Shown: positions 36,700-49,600 of the stretch, piece after piece
Layout: each line of letters begins with the position of its first letter
How positions within the stretch are numbered: position 1 is the stretch's first letter
Assembly: GCA_003339415.1 (NCBI GenBank)
Contig: PDHQ01000156.1
Span: forward strand, 1-64,000
From: Ophiocordyceps camponoti-saundersi (nom. inval.)
Lineage: Eukaryota > Ascomycota > Sordariomycetes > Hypocreales > Ophiocordycipitaceae
Length of the DNA stretch: 64,000 nucleotides
Direction: 5' to 3'
The notes under the pieces: generated by a model
What the model saw: the letters and a program-made list of their open reading frames with translations, nothing else
Told to the model about the DNA's origin: nothing
Database searches by the model: none
Position numbers and translations under genes: made by a program

Positions 36700-38335
36700 T
36701 TTATATAAGAGGATATATATTTTTATAATAGCTTTAAGTAAACTTAATTATATATTTATTTAAGCGCCTCTTATAGCTAATTATCCCCCTTAAGTAACCT
36801 CTTTTTTTTATTATATAAGTAAAGTATTATCCCTTTACCTCTTATTCTATTTTATTCCTTATCTACCTACTCCTTTTTTTTCTTATATTAGCTTTAAGTT
36901 AGTATTTACTTTCTCCGCCTTCTTTTTAAAATCCTTTATTATAATTAATTAACTTAAGAAATTATTATAATATTAGCTATAGCTAAGCGCTAATATTAAC
37001 TTATAATAAATATATCTCCGAGCGGGGGAGGGCGTATTTTAAGGCTAAGAGAATATTTACTATAACGCTAATAGCGGGAGTTTCGCTTATCCCGCTCTTA
37101 GGCCGCGCGCGCTATATATAAACGCTAGCGTAAACTTACTTTATTAATATATAATAAAAAAGGAGGATAAGTAATATATATAAGCGTTAAATAATAAAGG
37201 GCTAAATAATATATATAAGTTAGTAAAGGTAGCGTATTATAAAATAATAAGTAAGCTTAATATATTATATAAATTAATTAGCGCTATAACTATTTAATAA
37301 AAAATATTATTCTTTTTTTTATTTTTTTTACTTTTATATATTAATATTTACTTAGTAGTTTATAATTTAAGCGGCTTATTTATTTTACTATTATTTAAGA
37401 ATTTATTACTATTATTCCTTTTATTATTAAAAAGACGCTTTATATTATAAAGTGAAAAAGTTAAAGCTAGTAGCGAGGGCGCTTTATTATTACTATTATT
37501 ATTATTAATATTATATTATCGCTAAAAATATATCGTAAGTTAAAATATATAAGGTAAATATAGCGATTATATTATTAATAGCGGGGATAAGCGCGGAGGA
37601 TTATTATTACTTAAGTATAAAAAGGGTATAAAGATTAGTTACTAAGTGCGGTATAGTATAAATAATAGCTAATATTATTTATAAGTTATTAATATAAGTA
37701 AGAAACTTTAGCGTAAGCTAAGTATGCTAGCTTAAGACTTTTTTAGCGCGGGGGCAAGTAGGTAAAATAATAGCTTATCTTTTCCTAACTATTATTTATA
37801 AATCGCGGATAGCTTACTATAAGCGTATATTTATAATAAAAAAGTATCTTTCCTAAAAATACTATCTTTATTACTATCTATATACCTTATAGGCCGCTTT
37901 ATAACCGCGTTAGTAATTAATATTATAGCTATTATAAAAATCTTAAATATAAGGAGTATATAAATATTCTACTTTTTATAATATAGCGATATTTTTATTA
38001 TCTAAATCTCCTTTTATAATATATTTACTTATTACGCAAAATAGTAACTATAGCTAACTAAATAATATATTAAAATAATAAGATAATAACTTAATAGATA
38101 TAAAAAGCTTAAAAAATAATAATAATAATAATAAAACTATAAGAATATAATAGCGGAATAATAAAAAGTAAAGCTTAAAAGAAAAATTACTTAGTAAGAA
38201 AAATAATATAATTAGCTTAAAAAGAAAAAGAAAAAAGGAGGAAGAAAAATTTTTTATATAAGGGGTATTTTAACTTATACCTTATATATATATATACTAT
38301 AGCTAGAAATACTTTTTTCCTAAAGCGGCGGGGTA
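36700..38335. other. Element A 3' internal region without recognised coding
   Basis: About 1.6 kb lies between the chromodomain and the 3' LTR, long for a Ty3 element. The opposite strand starts with a pyrimidine-rich run near the LTR, but no convincing frame was found. Element D has an antisense coding remnant at the same relative place, so a similar cargo cannot be excluded. Confidence 0.35.
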
Positions 38336-38585
38336 TATAAGGGATTTAAGCTACGCCCGAATAGTTAAGTTATATAAGGGGTGCTTAGTTAAGTCCGCGC
38401 GTATAATAAGCGCGGGGTATATATAAGTGCACGCGATTAGTTAGCGCCGCGCGCGGGATAGGCGCGGGCTATATACGGACTATAACCTTAAGTATATATA
38501 CTATATATATTTTAAAACCTCTTAAGTTATTTTATATTAATAGAGTTAGCTTCTTATAAATATTAAAAAGTATAAGATTTTTATA
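38336..38585 (+). repeat. Element A 3' LTR (250 bp)
   Basis: Direct repeat of 31714-31963, followed by the target duplication GTTTT. Confidence 0.93.
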
Positions 38586-38590
38586 GTTTT

Positions 38591-39583
38591 TAAGAATATA
38601 TTTATAAGTAAAAATAATATTATATAAATAATAATAAAAAATATTTAGAATTTTTAAAAGTATTATTAGCCCTAATATATTTTTTTTTAATTTTAGTTTT
38701 ATTTTATATATTTTCTTTAAATTTATATAGAAATTTTAGTAAAAAAAGGTAATTTAATTTAAAAATTTATATCTTTCTAATTAAAATACTTATAAGAATA
38801 TTTTTTATATATAAAAAGGCTTAATTTTACTATAAAGAGAATCTTTTTTTTTATTATATAATAATTTATAAGGTATAGATAAAAAGCTATAAACTTCCTA
38901 CCTTATATTAAATTTCTTAAAAGCTAATATTTAATTAAGAAAAGATTAGTATAAGATAAAATTTTAAATAAAATCTTATTATATAAAATAAGCCCTAATT
39001 TACCTATAATCTTATTTTTAGCTTAGTAAGCCTTTTAGATCTTTAGTTATTAATTCTTTTCTATTTTTTCCTTTTTTTTCCTTACTAGTATATTTTTTAC
39101 TATATAAATCTTTACTAAGGGTAATAAAATTAATTTTCTTTAAAAAAACTCCTCTAATAAGAGACCTAAAAATATAAAAATAATATTACCTAATAATAGA
39201 TTTTTAATTTATTATTAATAGAATTTTTACTTATAATATTACTAATTATTAGAATTATAAGAAAAGATTTTAGCTAAGAAACTTTAGCTATTTTTATATA
39301 AGATTTAATTTAAAGACTAATATTAGCTATATAAATAAGAAAAAAAAATATAGAACTTATATAAGGTTAAACATAAGTAGCTATTTATTTTAACTTATTT
39401 TACTATTTTATATAAGAATTTAATAAAATTCTTTCTTTTTTTAAAATAAGTATTTATCCTAGCCTTTTAAACTAAAGAATTAATTACCTTATAATAAATA
39501 GCCTAATTAAGATAAATTTAGAAGTATTATATAGCCCTTAATAAGCTTTATATTATAGTATTTTTCTCTAATTAAAACGGATT
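38591..39583. other. Unassigned AT-rich DNA
   Basis: Very AT-rich, RIP-type, with no frame, terminal repeat or tandem array that I can see. Confidence 0.4.
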
Positions 39584-39768
39584 ACGTAAGCTAACTAAAA
39601 ATTTAGTCTTTTTAGTCTTTAGTCTTTAGTTAGTTAGTTACTATATTTAAGGACTAACTAAAGTCCTTAAAGTAACTAACTAAAGACTAACTAAAAGGTA
39701 CGTATTTTTAGTCCGGACTTTTTTTAGTTAGTCCTAACTAACTAAAGACTAACTAATTTTAAACCCTA
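39584..39768. repeat. About 190-bp ACTAA/TTAGT dispersed repeat, copy 2
   Basis: Near-identical to 76-265 from TTACGTAAG to TTTTAAACCCTAA; differences are transitions (for example GACTGACTAA versus GACTAACTAA). The flanks differ from copy 1, so the unit is mobile or was duplicated on its own. Confidence 0.85.
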
Positions 39769-40330
39769 AGCTTCTTAGATAGTAAGATTAAGGGTAAGTA
39801 CTTAATAAAAGTAAATAGGTTATTTAGCTAAACTAGCTTCCGGGCTATATAGTCAAGTAGTAACCTTTTCTTAGCTATTTAAAATAAGCTAATAAAGAGA
39901 TCCTAAGTATAGTTAGTTACTTAATAGATTTCTTAGGGAAAATACTATTTATTAATTATTAAGGTAATAATTAAGTGCTTATAAACTAAGCTAGCTTAAT
40001 AGCCTTAGAAATTAATAAGGGGGATAGGATAAATAGGGATAAGCTTAGCGCTTAAGCGCTTTATAGCTTACTTTACGAAATAATAGCTAACTAAAAGATA
40101 GGCGTTTACCCTAGTATTATATAAAGTAAAAGTATAAAGAGTAATATTATTAACTTAAACTTAACTATTAATAGTAAATAATTTTTTTACTTTTTATTTT
40201 ATATATAATATTTTTAAGATTATTAAAAAGCTTTATAATAATCTTACTTTTTTCTTAAATTAAAGTTATTTAATTAAATAGAATTAGGCGGGGGCGTTTA
40301 AACTTTATAAACTCTCTTTATCTTTTATTA
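39769..40330. other. Unassigned AT-rich DNA
   Basis: RIP-type sequence leading into the minus-strand gag fragment. It may be the downstream part of that element, but no pol motif is visible. Confidence 0.3.
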
Positions 40331-40334
40331 GTTA

Positions 40335-41000
40335 AGGCAGTTCTTAGCTATATAGCCTTTCTTTTTATAAATAAAATAAGTGCTATTTTCTTAGTAAACT
40401 TTCTTTTTATCTTCGCTTAAAAGCTAGCCTTTTTAATATAAGGTTATAGTTATAGTTTTTTTTTATATTATTAAAGTAGTTTTATTATCCTAATAAGCTT
40501 TTTATATAGCTTCTTAGCAGGTAAATTTCTTTTTCTAGTAAAATATAGCGTTTTTATATATTTATAAAATTCTTTATATATTATATATAAGTTTTTAGCT
40601 TTTATAAAAAAGCTTATATTAAGGTTAGTAAGTAGATAATCTAAAAGCGTATATTTAATTTAAGCTAGGAGAATTTAAGTTTTAGCTATACTTATAAAGT
40701 AGTTAAACTTAGCGAGGAACTCTTAAATCTTCTACTTACTAATTAAAAAAAAGTTTAGTTTATAAAGTTAGTTTATAGTCTTTACGAATTTATTCGGATT
40801 TCTATAAACAGACTTTAAATATTAAACTATCTTAGCTAATCCGAAAAAAAGGCGTTCCTTTAAATTATACTAAGTTTTTAATAATTTATAAGCTTTTCTT
40901 TTTAAAGCGCGGAATAAAATACTTATCCTATTTTACTTATTATAAAAAATTATCTTATTAGATTTTATCTTATTTTTTAAGTTTATAAGGAAAATATTAA
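40335..41000 (-). pseudogene. Retrotransposon gag fragment with CCHC knuckle
   Basis: The minus strand reads a gag-like helical segment (EFLAKFNYFISIAKT and YKEFYKYIKTLYFTRKRN). It is followed by a zinc knuckle at 40337-40378 that fits C-x2-C-x4-H-x4-C, with the last Cys (TGC) intact and the other ligands read as Tyr after RIP. No LTR or pol was found alongside, so it is a fragment. It may belong to a Ty3 or Ty1 type element. Confidence 0.6.
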
Positions 41001-41274
41001 AATCTTTTTTTTATTTAAAAACTTACTTACCTTTTTATTATAAACTTTTGCGGAATTAAAATAAAAGGGGTTTAGCTATTTTACCTAAGTAATTAGCGTA
41101 AAGGTATTTTAAGCAGCCTTTCTAATTAAAATAAATATCTTTTTACTTATTTTAAACGCTATTAATATTTCTTAATAGTTTTTTTTTATATTTAAGTCTT
41201 AATTTTAGTTTTTCTAAGTTAATTAACTTTAAAGTTTTATAATTTATATTTATAATTATATTATTTTTATATAT

Positions 41275-43143
41275 AATAATAATAATAATTTATACGCTAG
41301 TATACCTTATATAGCTTAAAATATTTTATATATATTTTAAAAGGGGGAAAAACTAAAAAACTTAAAATAAAACTCTCCTCTTAAGTATTACCTTAGCTTA
41401 AAGTTAGACCCCGCTTATACCTAGTATTTTATATATTTAATAAGTTAAGTATTAACTAATAATTTAAAAGCTAATATTTCCCCTAAAGCGGACTTTATAA
41501 TAATAAAAATATACGTAAACTAAGTCTAGTATAGAGTTTATATAGCTTACTTATCCTCTTAGCTATTATTATTACTATAAACTAAATCTTTATATTTAAT
41601 TAAAGCGGCCTTAATAATCTAATTTATTAAAGCCTTATTAATATAGCTTAGGAATATATAAAAATTTTATTATTTTATAATAAACCTTATAATAGCTAAT
41701 CTTAAAAAATAGCTAAATTATTATAATAAAGCTATAGATAAATATAGAGTTAGAGTTAAAGGAGGAGGTATTATTATATTCGCTTTTTAGTATTTCCGCC
41801 CTAGCTATTACTAATTTCTAGTTAGCGCTAAAAGGGGAGGAGGAGGGGTAATATATATAGAGTTTTAGTTTATAAACTTTTAAAGTTAAGTAATATATAT
41901 ATTTTTCGCCTAGTCTTATATTACTTTTATTTTAAAGTAAAGTTAACTTTACTTAAAATAAGATTTTTAATAAAAAAAGTAATAATATAATCTTTTTCTA
42001 TAAGCTATAAGATAAGTAAATTTACTTTTTATATATAAAATAATAGAATATTTATTATATTATAGCTTTATTATATAATATTTAATAATATATTTAAGTT
42101 AATAATATTTAAAATATTACTAAAGTTAAACTTTTAATATATATAGTTTAGCGTTAAAAATCTCCGCTTATATTATTATATTTTTATTATAAATCCGGTT
42201 TATATTCGCTATATTATTAATAATAATTATTAAGAAACTCCGCTAAGTTTTAAAATAATATTTTTTTATATATAGTTATATTACTAAGATTTTATTTAAT
42301 AATTTAATTTTTTTTAAAAAGCTTTTTTATTACCTTATTATAAAGCTTACGCTAATATTTTTTTTATAATAAAAATATAACTTTTACTAATTAAGTATAC
42401 TTTTTTTAAAAATAATATAAAGCTATTTTAAATTAAATTAAAGCTTATAAATAATATCTTAAAATATTATTATAATATCGCTACTAAGTAGTTTCCTTAT
42501 TATAAAAGCTTAGCTTTATTTATAAAGTTTATAATTAATATTTATTATAATTATTTTAAGGCTTTAAACTTAGAGTAAAGTAGCTATAAAGTTAAAATAA
42601 ATTATAAGCTATTATTTATATTACTTAAAAATTTATTTTTTTAATAATTTTCTTTAGTATTTTAGCTATAATTATAGCTTTTATTAGAAAAATTCTACTC
42701 CTCCTAAAGCTATAGGAAAAAAAGGAAACTATAATTATAATAGCTAAGAAGATATTACTAACTAATAAAGTTAAAATAAAAAGGGCACCTCTCCGAACCT
42801 TTTTAAACTCCGCTATTTATTTAATAATTACTTATATAAAAATAAAAGTATCTCTTAAAATAATTTTAATAATATTTACCTTAGCTTTTAATAAGGTAAT
42901 AAATATAATAAACTTTTAAGTTTAAGATTATTATAATTTAGAGTAAAGCTATATTTTAAGTAAAAAATTTTTATAGTTATAATTAACTTATATAATATTA
43001 CCCTCCTTCTTAGAGTTATTTTAAGCGCGGCTAGCTATCGCCTTAAAGTAACGGAGGGAGCGGAGTTTATTTATAATATAAAAATAAGAAGTTTATATTT
43101 ACGTTATTATAAGCGTAAAGTTTTTAAAATATATAAAAGTTAT
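41275..43143 (+). repeat. 1.9-kb repeat family, left arm of a large inverted repeat
   Basis: Matched in inverted orientation by 43944-45800 and in direct orientation by the split copy at 52545-53266 plus 61949-63110. I see no terminal inverted repeats within a single unit and no transposase motif, so the class is unknown. Differences between copies are overwhelmingly transitions. Confidence 0.85.
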
Positions 43144-43943
43144 ATTTTTATATATAGCTTTTATAATATAGTTATATTAGTAATATTTTAAAAAAAGGTA
43201 GTTATAATTATAGTTTAGTTTTTATTAAAATTTTATTTTATTATAAGATTAAGCGTTTCTAAAGCGAGTTTCCTTAATTATTTTAAAGTTTAATTAGGGG
43301 CTTTAATTATATATCTTAAAGCTAGTTATAGTTTAAGTTTTATATAAGTTTTTTTCTATTTTATATAAAGATATAAGAGTTTAATATATATTTATTAATT
43401 ACTTATTAGCGAAGATTAAGCTTAGAATAATATTATAGCTAAGTTATATTAAGTAAATAATAATATTTATAATATTATTATTATAAATAAAGATTCTAAG
43501 CTAAAAAGAAAGGAAAGAAAAAGGGAAAGCTTTTATAAGTAAGATCTTAGTAAAATATATAAGGGTATATACTAATAGAGGTAAGAGAGGGTATAGTAAA
43601 ATAGTAAGTAAGGAAGCGATTATATTTTTTAGTAATTTCCCTTAAAGTCCTTTTTAAGTAATTTTTTAACAAGGTTTTTATAAGTTATATAACTATAATT
43701 AGAAATCCTCGGAAATTACCGTAAAATATCTTAAGAGAAATTTTTATAAGTGCTAGTATATAATATTTATTAGCTTTATTTTAATAAATCTTATTTTTTA
43801 AAAAACTTATTATATAGTAACTAAAAAAATTAAATCTTTTATTTTAAAAGTTAGCTATAATATTTATATAATTTTTCTCCTTATTATAATAATTATAATA
43901 AACTTTTATTATAATATTATTATAATATATCTTTTAAATAAAA
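43144..43943. other. Spacer of the large inverted repeat
   Basis: About 800 bp separating the inverted arms, with a purine-rich stretch near 43500-43620. No feature is recognised. Confidence 0.5.
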
Positions 43944-45800
43944 TAACTTTTATATATTTTATAAATTTTATACTTATAATAATATAAATATAAATTTCTT
44001 ATTTTTATATTATAAGCAGACTCCGCTCCTTTTATTACCTTATAGTAATAATAAGCTATAGTTAAAGTAACTTTAAGAAGGAGGGTAATATTATATAAGT
44101 TAATTATAAATATAAAATTTTTTTACCTAAAATATAGCTTTACTTTAAATCGTAATAATCTTAAATTTAAAAGTTTATTATATTTATTATTTTATTAGAA
44201 ACTAAAGTAAATATTAATAAGATTATTTCGGAAAATACTTTTATCTTTATATAAATAATTATTAAATAAATAGCGGAGTTTAAAAAAATCCGAGGAGGCG
44301 CCTCCTTTATTTTAACTTTATTAGTTAATAATATCTTTTTAGCTATTATAGCTATAATTTCCTCTCTTTTTTATAGCTTTAAGTGGAGCGAAACTTTTTT
44401 AATATAAGCTATAATTATAGCTAAAGCGCTAGAAAAAATTATCGAAAAATAAATTTCTAAGTAATATAAGTAATAGCTTATAATTTATCTTAACTTTATT
44501 ATTACTCCGCTTTAAATTTAAGGCCTTAAAGTAATTATAATAAATATTAATTATAAACTTTATAAATAAAGCTAAGCTTTTATAATAATAAAATTATCTA
44601 ATAATAATATTATAATAATATTTTATAATATTATTTATAAGCTTTAGTTTAATTTAAAATAGCTTTATATTATTTTTAAAGAAAAAATATATTTAATTAA
44701 TAAAGGTTATATCTTTATTATAAAAGGTATATTAATATAAGCTTTATAATAAAATAATAAAAAAGCTTTTTAAAAAAAGATTAAGTTTTTAAATAAAGTT
44801 TTAATAATATAATTATATATAAAGAAATATTTTTTAAAAACTAAGTAAAGCTTTCTATTAATTATTATTAATAATATAGCGGATATAAATTAAATTTATA
44901 ATAAGGGTATAATAATATAAGTGGAGATTTTTAACGCTAAACTAGATATATTAAAAATCTAACTTTAATAATATTTTAAATATTACTAACTTAGATATAT
45001 TACTAAATATTATATAGTAGAATTATAATATAATAAATATTTTACCGCTTTATATATAAAAAGTAAGTTTATTTATTTTATAATTTATAAGAAAAGTTAT
45101 ATTATTATTTTTTTTATTAAAAATCTTACCTTAAATAAAGTTAAGTTTATTTTAAAATAAATATAATATAAGACTAAGCGAAAAATATATATATTTTCTA
45201 ATTTTAAAAGTTTATAAATTAAAATTATATATATACCGCCCTTTCTTCCTCTCTAGCGCTAATTAAAGTCTAATAATAATAGGGGCGGAAATATTAAAAA
45301 GCGAATATAATAATACCTCTCCTAATCTTTTTTCTAAACTTATCTATAATTTTATTATAATAATTTAGCTATTTCTTAAAACTAGCTATTATAAGGTTTA
45401 TTATAAAGTAATAAAACCTTTATATATTTCTTAGCTATATTAATAAGGCCTTAATTAATTAGATTATTAAGGCCGCTTTAATTAATTCTAAGGATTTAGT
45501 TTATAATAATAATAATAGCTAAGAAAATAAATAAGCTATATAAACTTTATATTAAACTTAGTTTATATATACTCTTACTATTATAAAGTTTACTTTAAGA
45601 GATATATTAGCTTTTTAATTACTAATTATTACTTAACTTATTAAATATATAAAATATTAGGTATAGGTAATATTTAACTTAAAGCTAAGGTAACGCTTAA
45701 GGGGAGGGTTTTACTCTAAGTTCTCTAGTTTTTCCCCCTCTTAAAATATATATAAGATAGTTCTAAGCTATATAAGGTATATTAGTATATTAATATTAAT
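43944..45800 (-). repeat. 1.9-kb repeat family, right arm of the large inverted repeat
   Basis: Reverse-complement counterpart of 41275-43143 along its whole length; for example GTGGAGATTTTTAACGC here matches GCGTTAAAAATCTCCGC on the left. Together the arms make a structure of about 4.5 kb that could fold back on itself. Confidence 0.85.
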
Positions 45801-46059
45801 ATTATTATTATAATATTATCGCGGATTTTTTCCTATTTTAAGAAACGTTTAGATTATAAGTTATTTTTAATAAATTTATTATAAATAATAAAGGGACGTT
45901 AATTAAGCTTAAAGCTATATTTTAAAGCTTTTAAATAAATATTATTAATTATATATTAAGGGATTCTTATAAGGCTTTTAACTTTAGGCCCTAATAAGCC
46001 TTATACCCGAAGTATAATAATAAGGGCTTAGGTTACGATATCTCTTTATTTTTAAAAAT
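45801..46059. other. Unassigned DNA between the inverted repeat and the minisatellite
   Basis: AT-rich RIP-type sequence with no visible gene. Confidence 0.4.
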
Positions 46060-46315
46060 AGGTAAAATACCTTTTTTTAACCTTCTTAAGGTAGGCAAAA
46101 TACCCTTCTTTTAACCCCTTTAAGGTAGGCAAAGTACCCTTCTTTTAACCCTCTTAAGGTAAGCAAAATACCCTTCTTTTAACCCTCTTAAGGTAGGTAA
46201 AATACCCTTCTTTCAACCCTTTTAAGGTAGGCAAAATACCTTTCTTTTAACCCTCTTAAGGTAGGCAAAATACCCTTCTTTTAACCCTTTTAAGGTAGGC
46301 AGAGATAGCCTTCTT
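46060..46315. repeat. 34-bp minisatellite downstream of RPA190, about 7 copies
   Basis: Units begin AGGTAGGCAAAATACC and recur at 46089, 46123, 46157, 46191, 46225, 46259 and 46293, all exactly 34 bp apart. A degenerate shorter unit is at about 46060. Some units read GGTAAAAT where others read GGCAAAAT, a C-to-T change at CpA as RIP would make. The array forms the 3' border between the gene island and the mutated repeats. Confidence 0.9.
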
Positions 46316-46621
46316 TAAGCCTCTTTTATCTGTTATTTTTAGCCGTCTTTAGGCAGTAATAGCCTTCCTTAGACAGGAAGGTAGGAAAAAGGCGTTAAGC
46401 GGTATGCTTAACGGGCTACGTAGCGCAGATATACCCCCCCTGCTAATTTCTATATATATTTACTTTTTTCCGACAGGGGTTATTTAGGTGGCTGGGCAAG
46501 GAGTTTTGAAGGCGGCCTCCGTTTTTGCTTTGCTCTTTTATACCTAGCCACATGAGGCTATTTATAACAGTCAGGTGACATAGCTGTTTATCTCTCAGGT
46601 GCAGCATTCTACTGTGTATCT
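46316..46621. other. RPA190 3' flank / transition zone
   Basis: CA and TG reappear gradually through this segment. It contains further degenerate copies of the AGGCAG...AGCCTTC motif near 46350-46380 and then ordinary sequence down to the RPA190 stop. In gene orientation the 3' UTR would run from 46621 downward; AATAAA-like words occur near 46560 but no poly(A) site can be fixed. Confidence 0.4.
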
Positions 46622-49600
46622 TTAAGCTAGTATCTCCTTGCTATGCGTCGGTAATCGGGTGAGTACATCGAAACTACCAGTGCCAACTCTCCCAAGCTTA
46701 CCCATAACTAAACAACTACTCGGCGTCGTAATATTATCCCATTCACCCTCTAGTATCGCGTCCTTGAGACAGGTGATAGTCGTCTCGAAGCTCATCTTCG
46801 TGAACGGACTAACATTGCCTCGGAGACCGATGCGGTTGAAGGGGGTAAAGCTTCCGTTCCTTGTCATATAGTCGGCTATAAGATTAAGATGCCTGTTATC
46901 AACCTTGATGCCGTGAGACTCGAATACTCCTGTCAGCTCCAGGACGATATTACCACGGCACGCCTCCACCCCGTACACATCCAGCATCGCCCCTATGTCG
47001 TTCGTTCTCAGCCGCTTCAGGTCAATGATGTCGCTGTGAGTCCACATGGCCTGAAGGTTCACGCCATCCGTGTGCGCAACGCGCTCCAAATCGTCACTGA
47101 CGTCGACACTGCACGAGCTCACTCTCGGGATTTGCCGCACGACCGTCTTGCGGACTGCCTCTTGCACGACGTTGAGCATCAGCACCTTGGGAGACGCGAA
47201 CTCAAATTCGAACGTCATGTCACACCATTTACCACCACTCTCGTCATTATTGAATCTTGTCACGTCAAGATAAGTCCGTAAAATGCGATGCGCGCGCACA
47301 TTGGTTGAGAGTGAGGTTCCATATTTATCGCCACTTCTGACTGCGACATTCGGGCGATCTGGTGTTGAATCCAATACATCCTCGTCTTCATTGCTGCTCA
47401 TCGCTTGTCCCTCGTCCTGCACTTGTGGTGGGTCGTCCTCTTCGTCGTTGGGTCCGTACGAGACAGCCTCTGTTTGGTTTGCTCGTTGCTTCGCTTCCGT
47501 AGCGTCCTCCGCATCGTCGTCTCCAGTACTGCCCATGACCGTTTCGACTACGCTGGTTTGAATCCCGACGAGAGGAGCCGCCGCGGTGTCCTGGACCCTT
47601 TTCGTCTTTATTTCCCCTTTAATGAGAGATTGCAGCTTCGGCAAACAACTTTTCTCGACGGCGTCCATGACTTCGGCTATGCTAATAGCATAGGTCTCCT
47701 TGTACTCTATGGCCGGGAAGAATTTGAGGCTCACGTGGTATGTCCTGGCCTCCTCAAACATCTTTCCACGTCCACTTCTCTCCTTAACATCAACTCTATC
47801 CATAATGGAGCTCAGGTGCAGGGTGCCAATAGCCTTGGCGAAATTTTCAAAGTCGGCAGAGGACAGCTCACTGACTGGAAAGAGTGTCATCGAGGGCGTC
47901 GAAATATTCCTGGATGCTGTCATCAATATCTCGCGAAGTCGAGGAATTCCGAGGGTCACATTTTTCGCCGAGTGCCCAGCAAGATGAAAGGTATTCAACG
48001 TCATCTGTGTCGACGGTTCGCCCACTGACTGGCCGGCGACAATGCCAACGGCCTCTCCAGGTTCCATCAGCGACTTCAGATACTTGAAAGCGAATAGAAG
48101 CTCTGCATTCTTTCGATTCAACGTGGCACTCTTTCGGTGCCACATGGCATGAGATGACGTCTGCTTTGCTCCGTCACCTTTCTGTTTAATCAGCCCGTTG
48201 GGATTCGCCTTGAGGTAGTTCGTCATGGACCCGTAAAAGGCCTCAGATGTGACGAAAGCGTTGGTAGCTGGGTTCACTTTCGAAATCAAGGGATCCTTGC
48301 ATTTGAAACCATCATTATCGGCATGCTTGATGGCACTTTTCATCCATTTGGAGCAGTCTTCTCTTCGGATAACAGGATTTTTCCCCACTTTCTCGTCGTA
48401 TCGAAGTTGCGCGGCTTCGGCGTCGACATTCTCTAGAATGAACCCGAAATCCACCAGATATTTCTGCTTCGTGACGTCGAGTCCATCTTCGCCGTAGAGG
48501 AACTGGACCAAAGAGCCGTCCGAATCCCTCACGGAGTTATCATATGCCACAGTAAGCCCTTCCATGCCCTTGATTAAACATCTTTGCAGGTAGCCGGAGC
48601 GGGAAGTTTTTACTGCGGTGTCGATCAGCCCCTCCCTCCCGGCCATGTGATGAAAGTAATATTCCTGAGGACGAATGCCGGTGAGAAACCGATTCACAAC
48701 ATAGCCGCCAGCTCTGATGTTAGTCTCAAAAGGCTTGAAGCTCGGCAAAGACTTTCCGCTGATCATTAGCGGGACACGCCTGCCCTCCAAGACTTGCTGG
48801 CCGAGATTGCAAGTGATTAAGGATGCGTTGACCATAGAACCCTTTGCCCCCGACGTCGTCATAGTTTGCATCTGGTTGCCTGGAAATGGTTTGTCGAGAC
48901 GACTAGGGAGACAGACTTGTAATACGGCGTCTGTGATTTTGGTTGCGCCCCGGTTCATCAGGAGGTCAAGCCCCTTTTGCTTGTTATCATCACGGAAAAC
49001 CTCTTCGAGCCGGGCGAAAAGGGTAAAATTTGAAGGGTCTTGACATTGCTCCAAAGAGACAAAAGTAGAGGCGATTTCCAGTCCTACCCGATCCGCTGAT
49101 CGAAGTGTTTGTCGACGTGCGAACTCGCCCGCTCTTGTGAGTCTAAGATCATCTATGCCGCATGAAAAGGCCCTCATATTGAGATACCTCGTCAACAGTC
49201 GGCCGAGACTGCTAAGAAGCTTTCCCGCAGAAGTTGGGCCATACGTCTCATGGATAGCGTGGACGAGCCCTCCCGCACTGTGACCTATCTGCGACTTGTC
49301 AAGGACGCCGAAAATGAAGTCCCCATCCTGAATTAAAACCCTGCCCTCTTCAGAATTGGGACCCCATTGTTCTGCCTTGATCTGTGATCTTTCACACAAT
49401 GTCAATCCTCCGCACCCGGACGGACGGATGTTGAGCAAAATTGTCGTGTAAACTTGCTTTCCCGTCCACCTTGGCGAGGGTCTCAAAATGGCCGGAGGCA
49501 GAAGCTGGAGCCTATCCGACATGACGTGGCCACTTTCTGGCCGCAAAGCCGCGTAAATCAATTGCTGGTAATCACCACGAGAAAAGAAGGTATCGCGATT

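Larger units (their letters stand above)
31714..38585 (+). mobile_element. Ty3/gypsy chromovirus-type LTR retrotransposon A, RIP-inactivated
   Basis: This 6,872-bp element has 250-bp LTRs (31714-31963 and 38336-38585) and perfect 5-bp target duplications GTTTT (31709-31713 and 38586-38590). In plus orientation it holds gag (about 31.99-33.0 kb), a protease region, RT with the YLDD site at 34244-34255, RNase H, an integrase C-terminal segment near 36.27 kb and a chromodomain near 36.53-36.68 kb. About 1.65 kb of unassigned 3' sequence follows. It is the same family as element B. Confidence 0.93.

Noticed and set aside
41275..43143. Fot1/pogo or Tc1-type DNA transposon, suggested by the 1.9-kb length
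   Set aside because: No terminal inverted repeats within one unit and no DDE or DNA-binding motif could be read.
46060..46315. CRISPR-like array
   Set aside because: Units are contiguous 34-bp tandem repeats with no spacers, in eukaryotic DNA.
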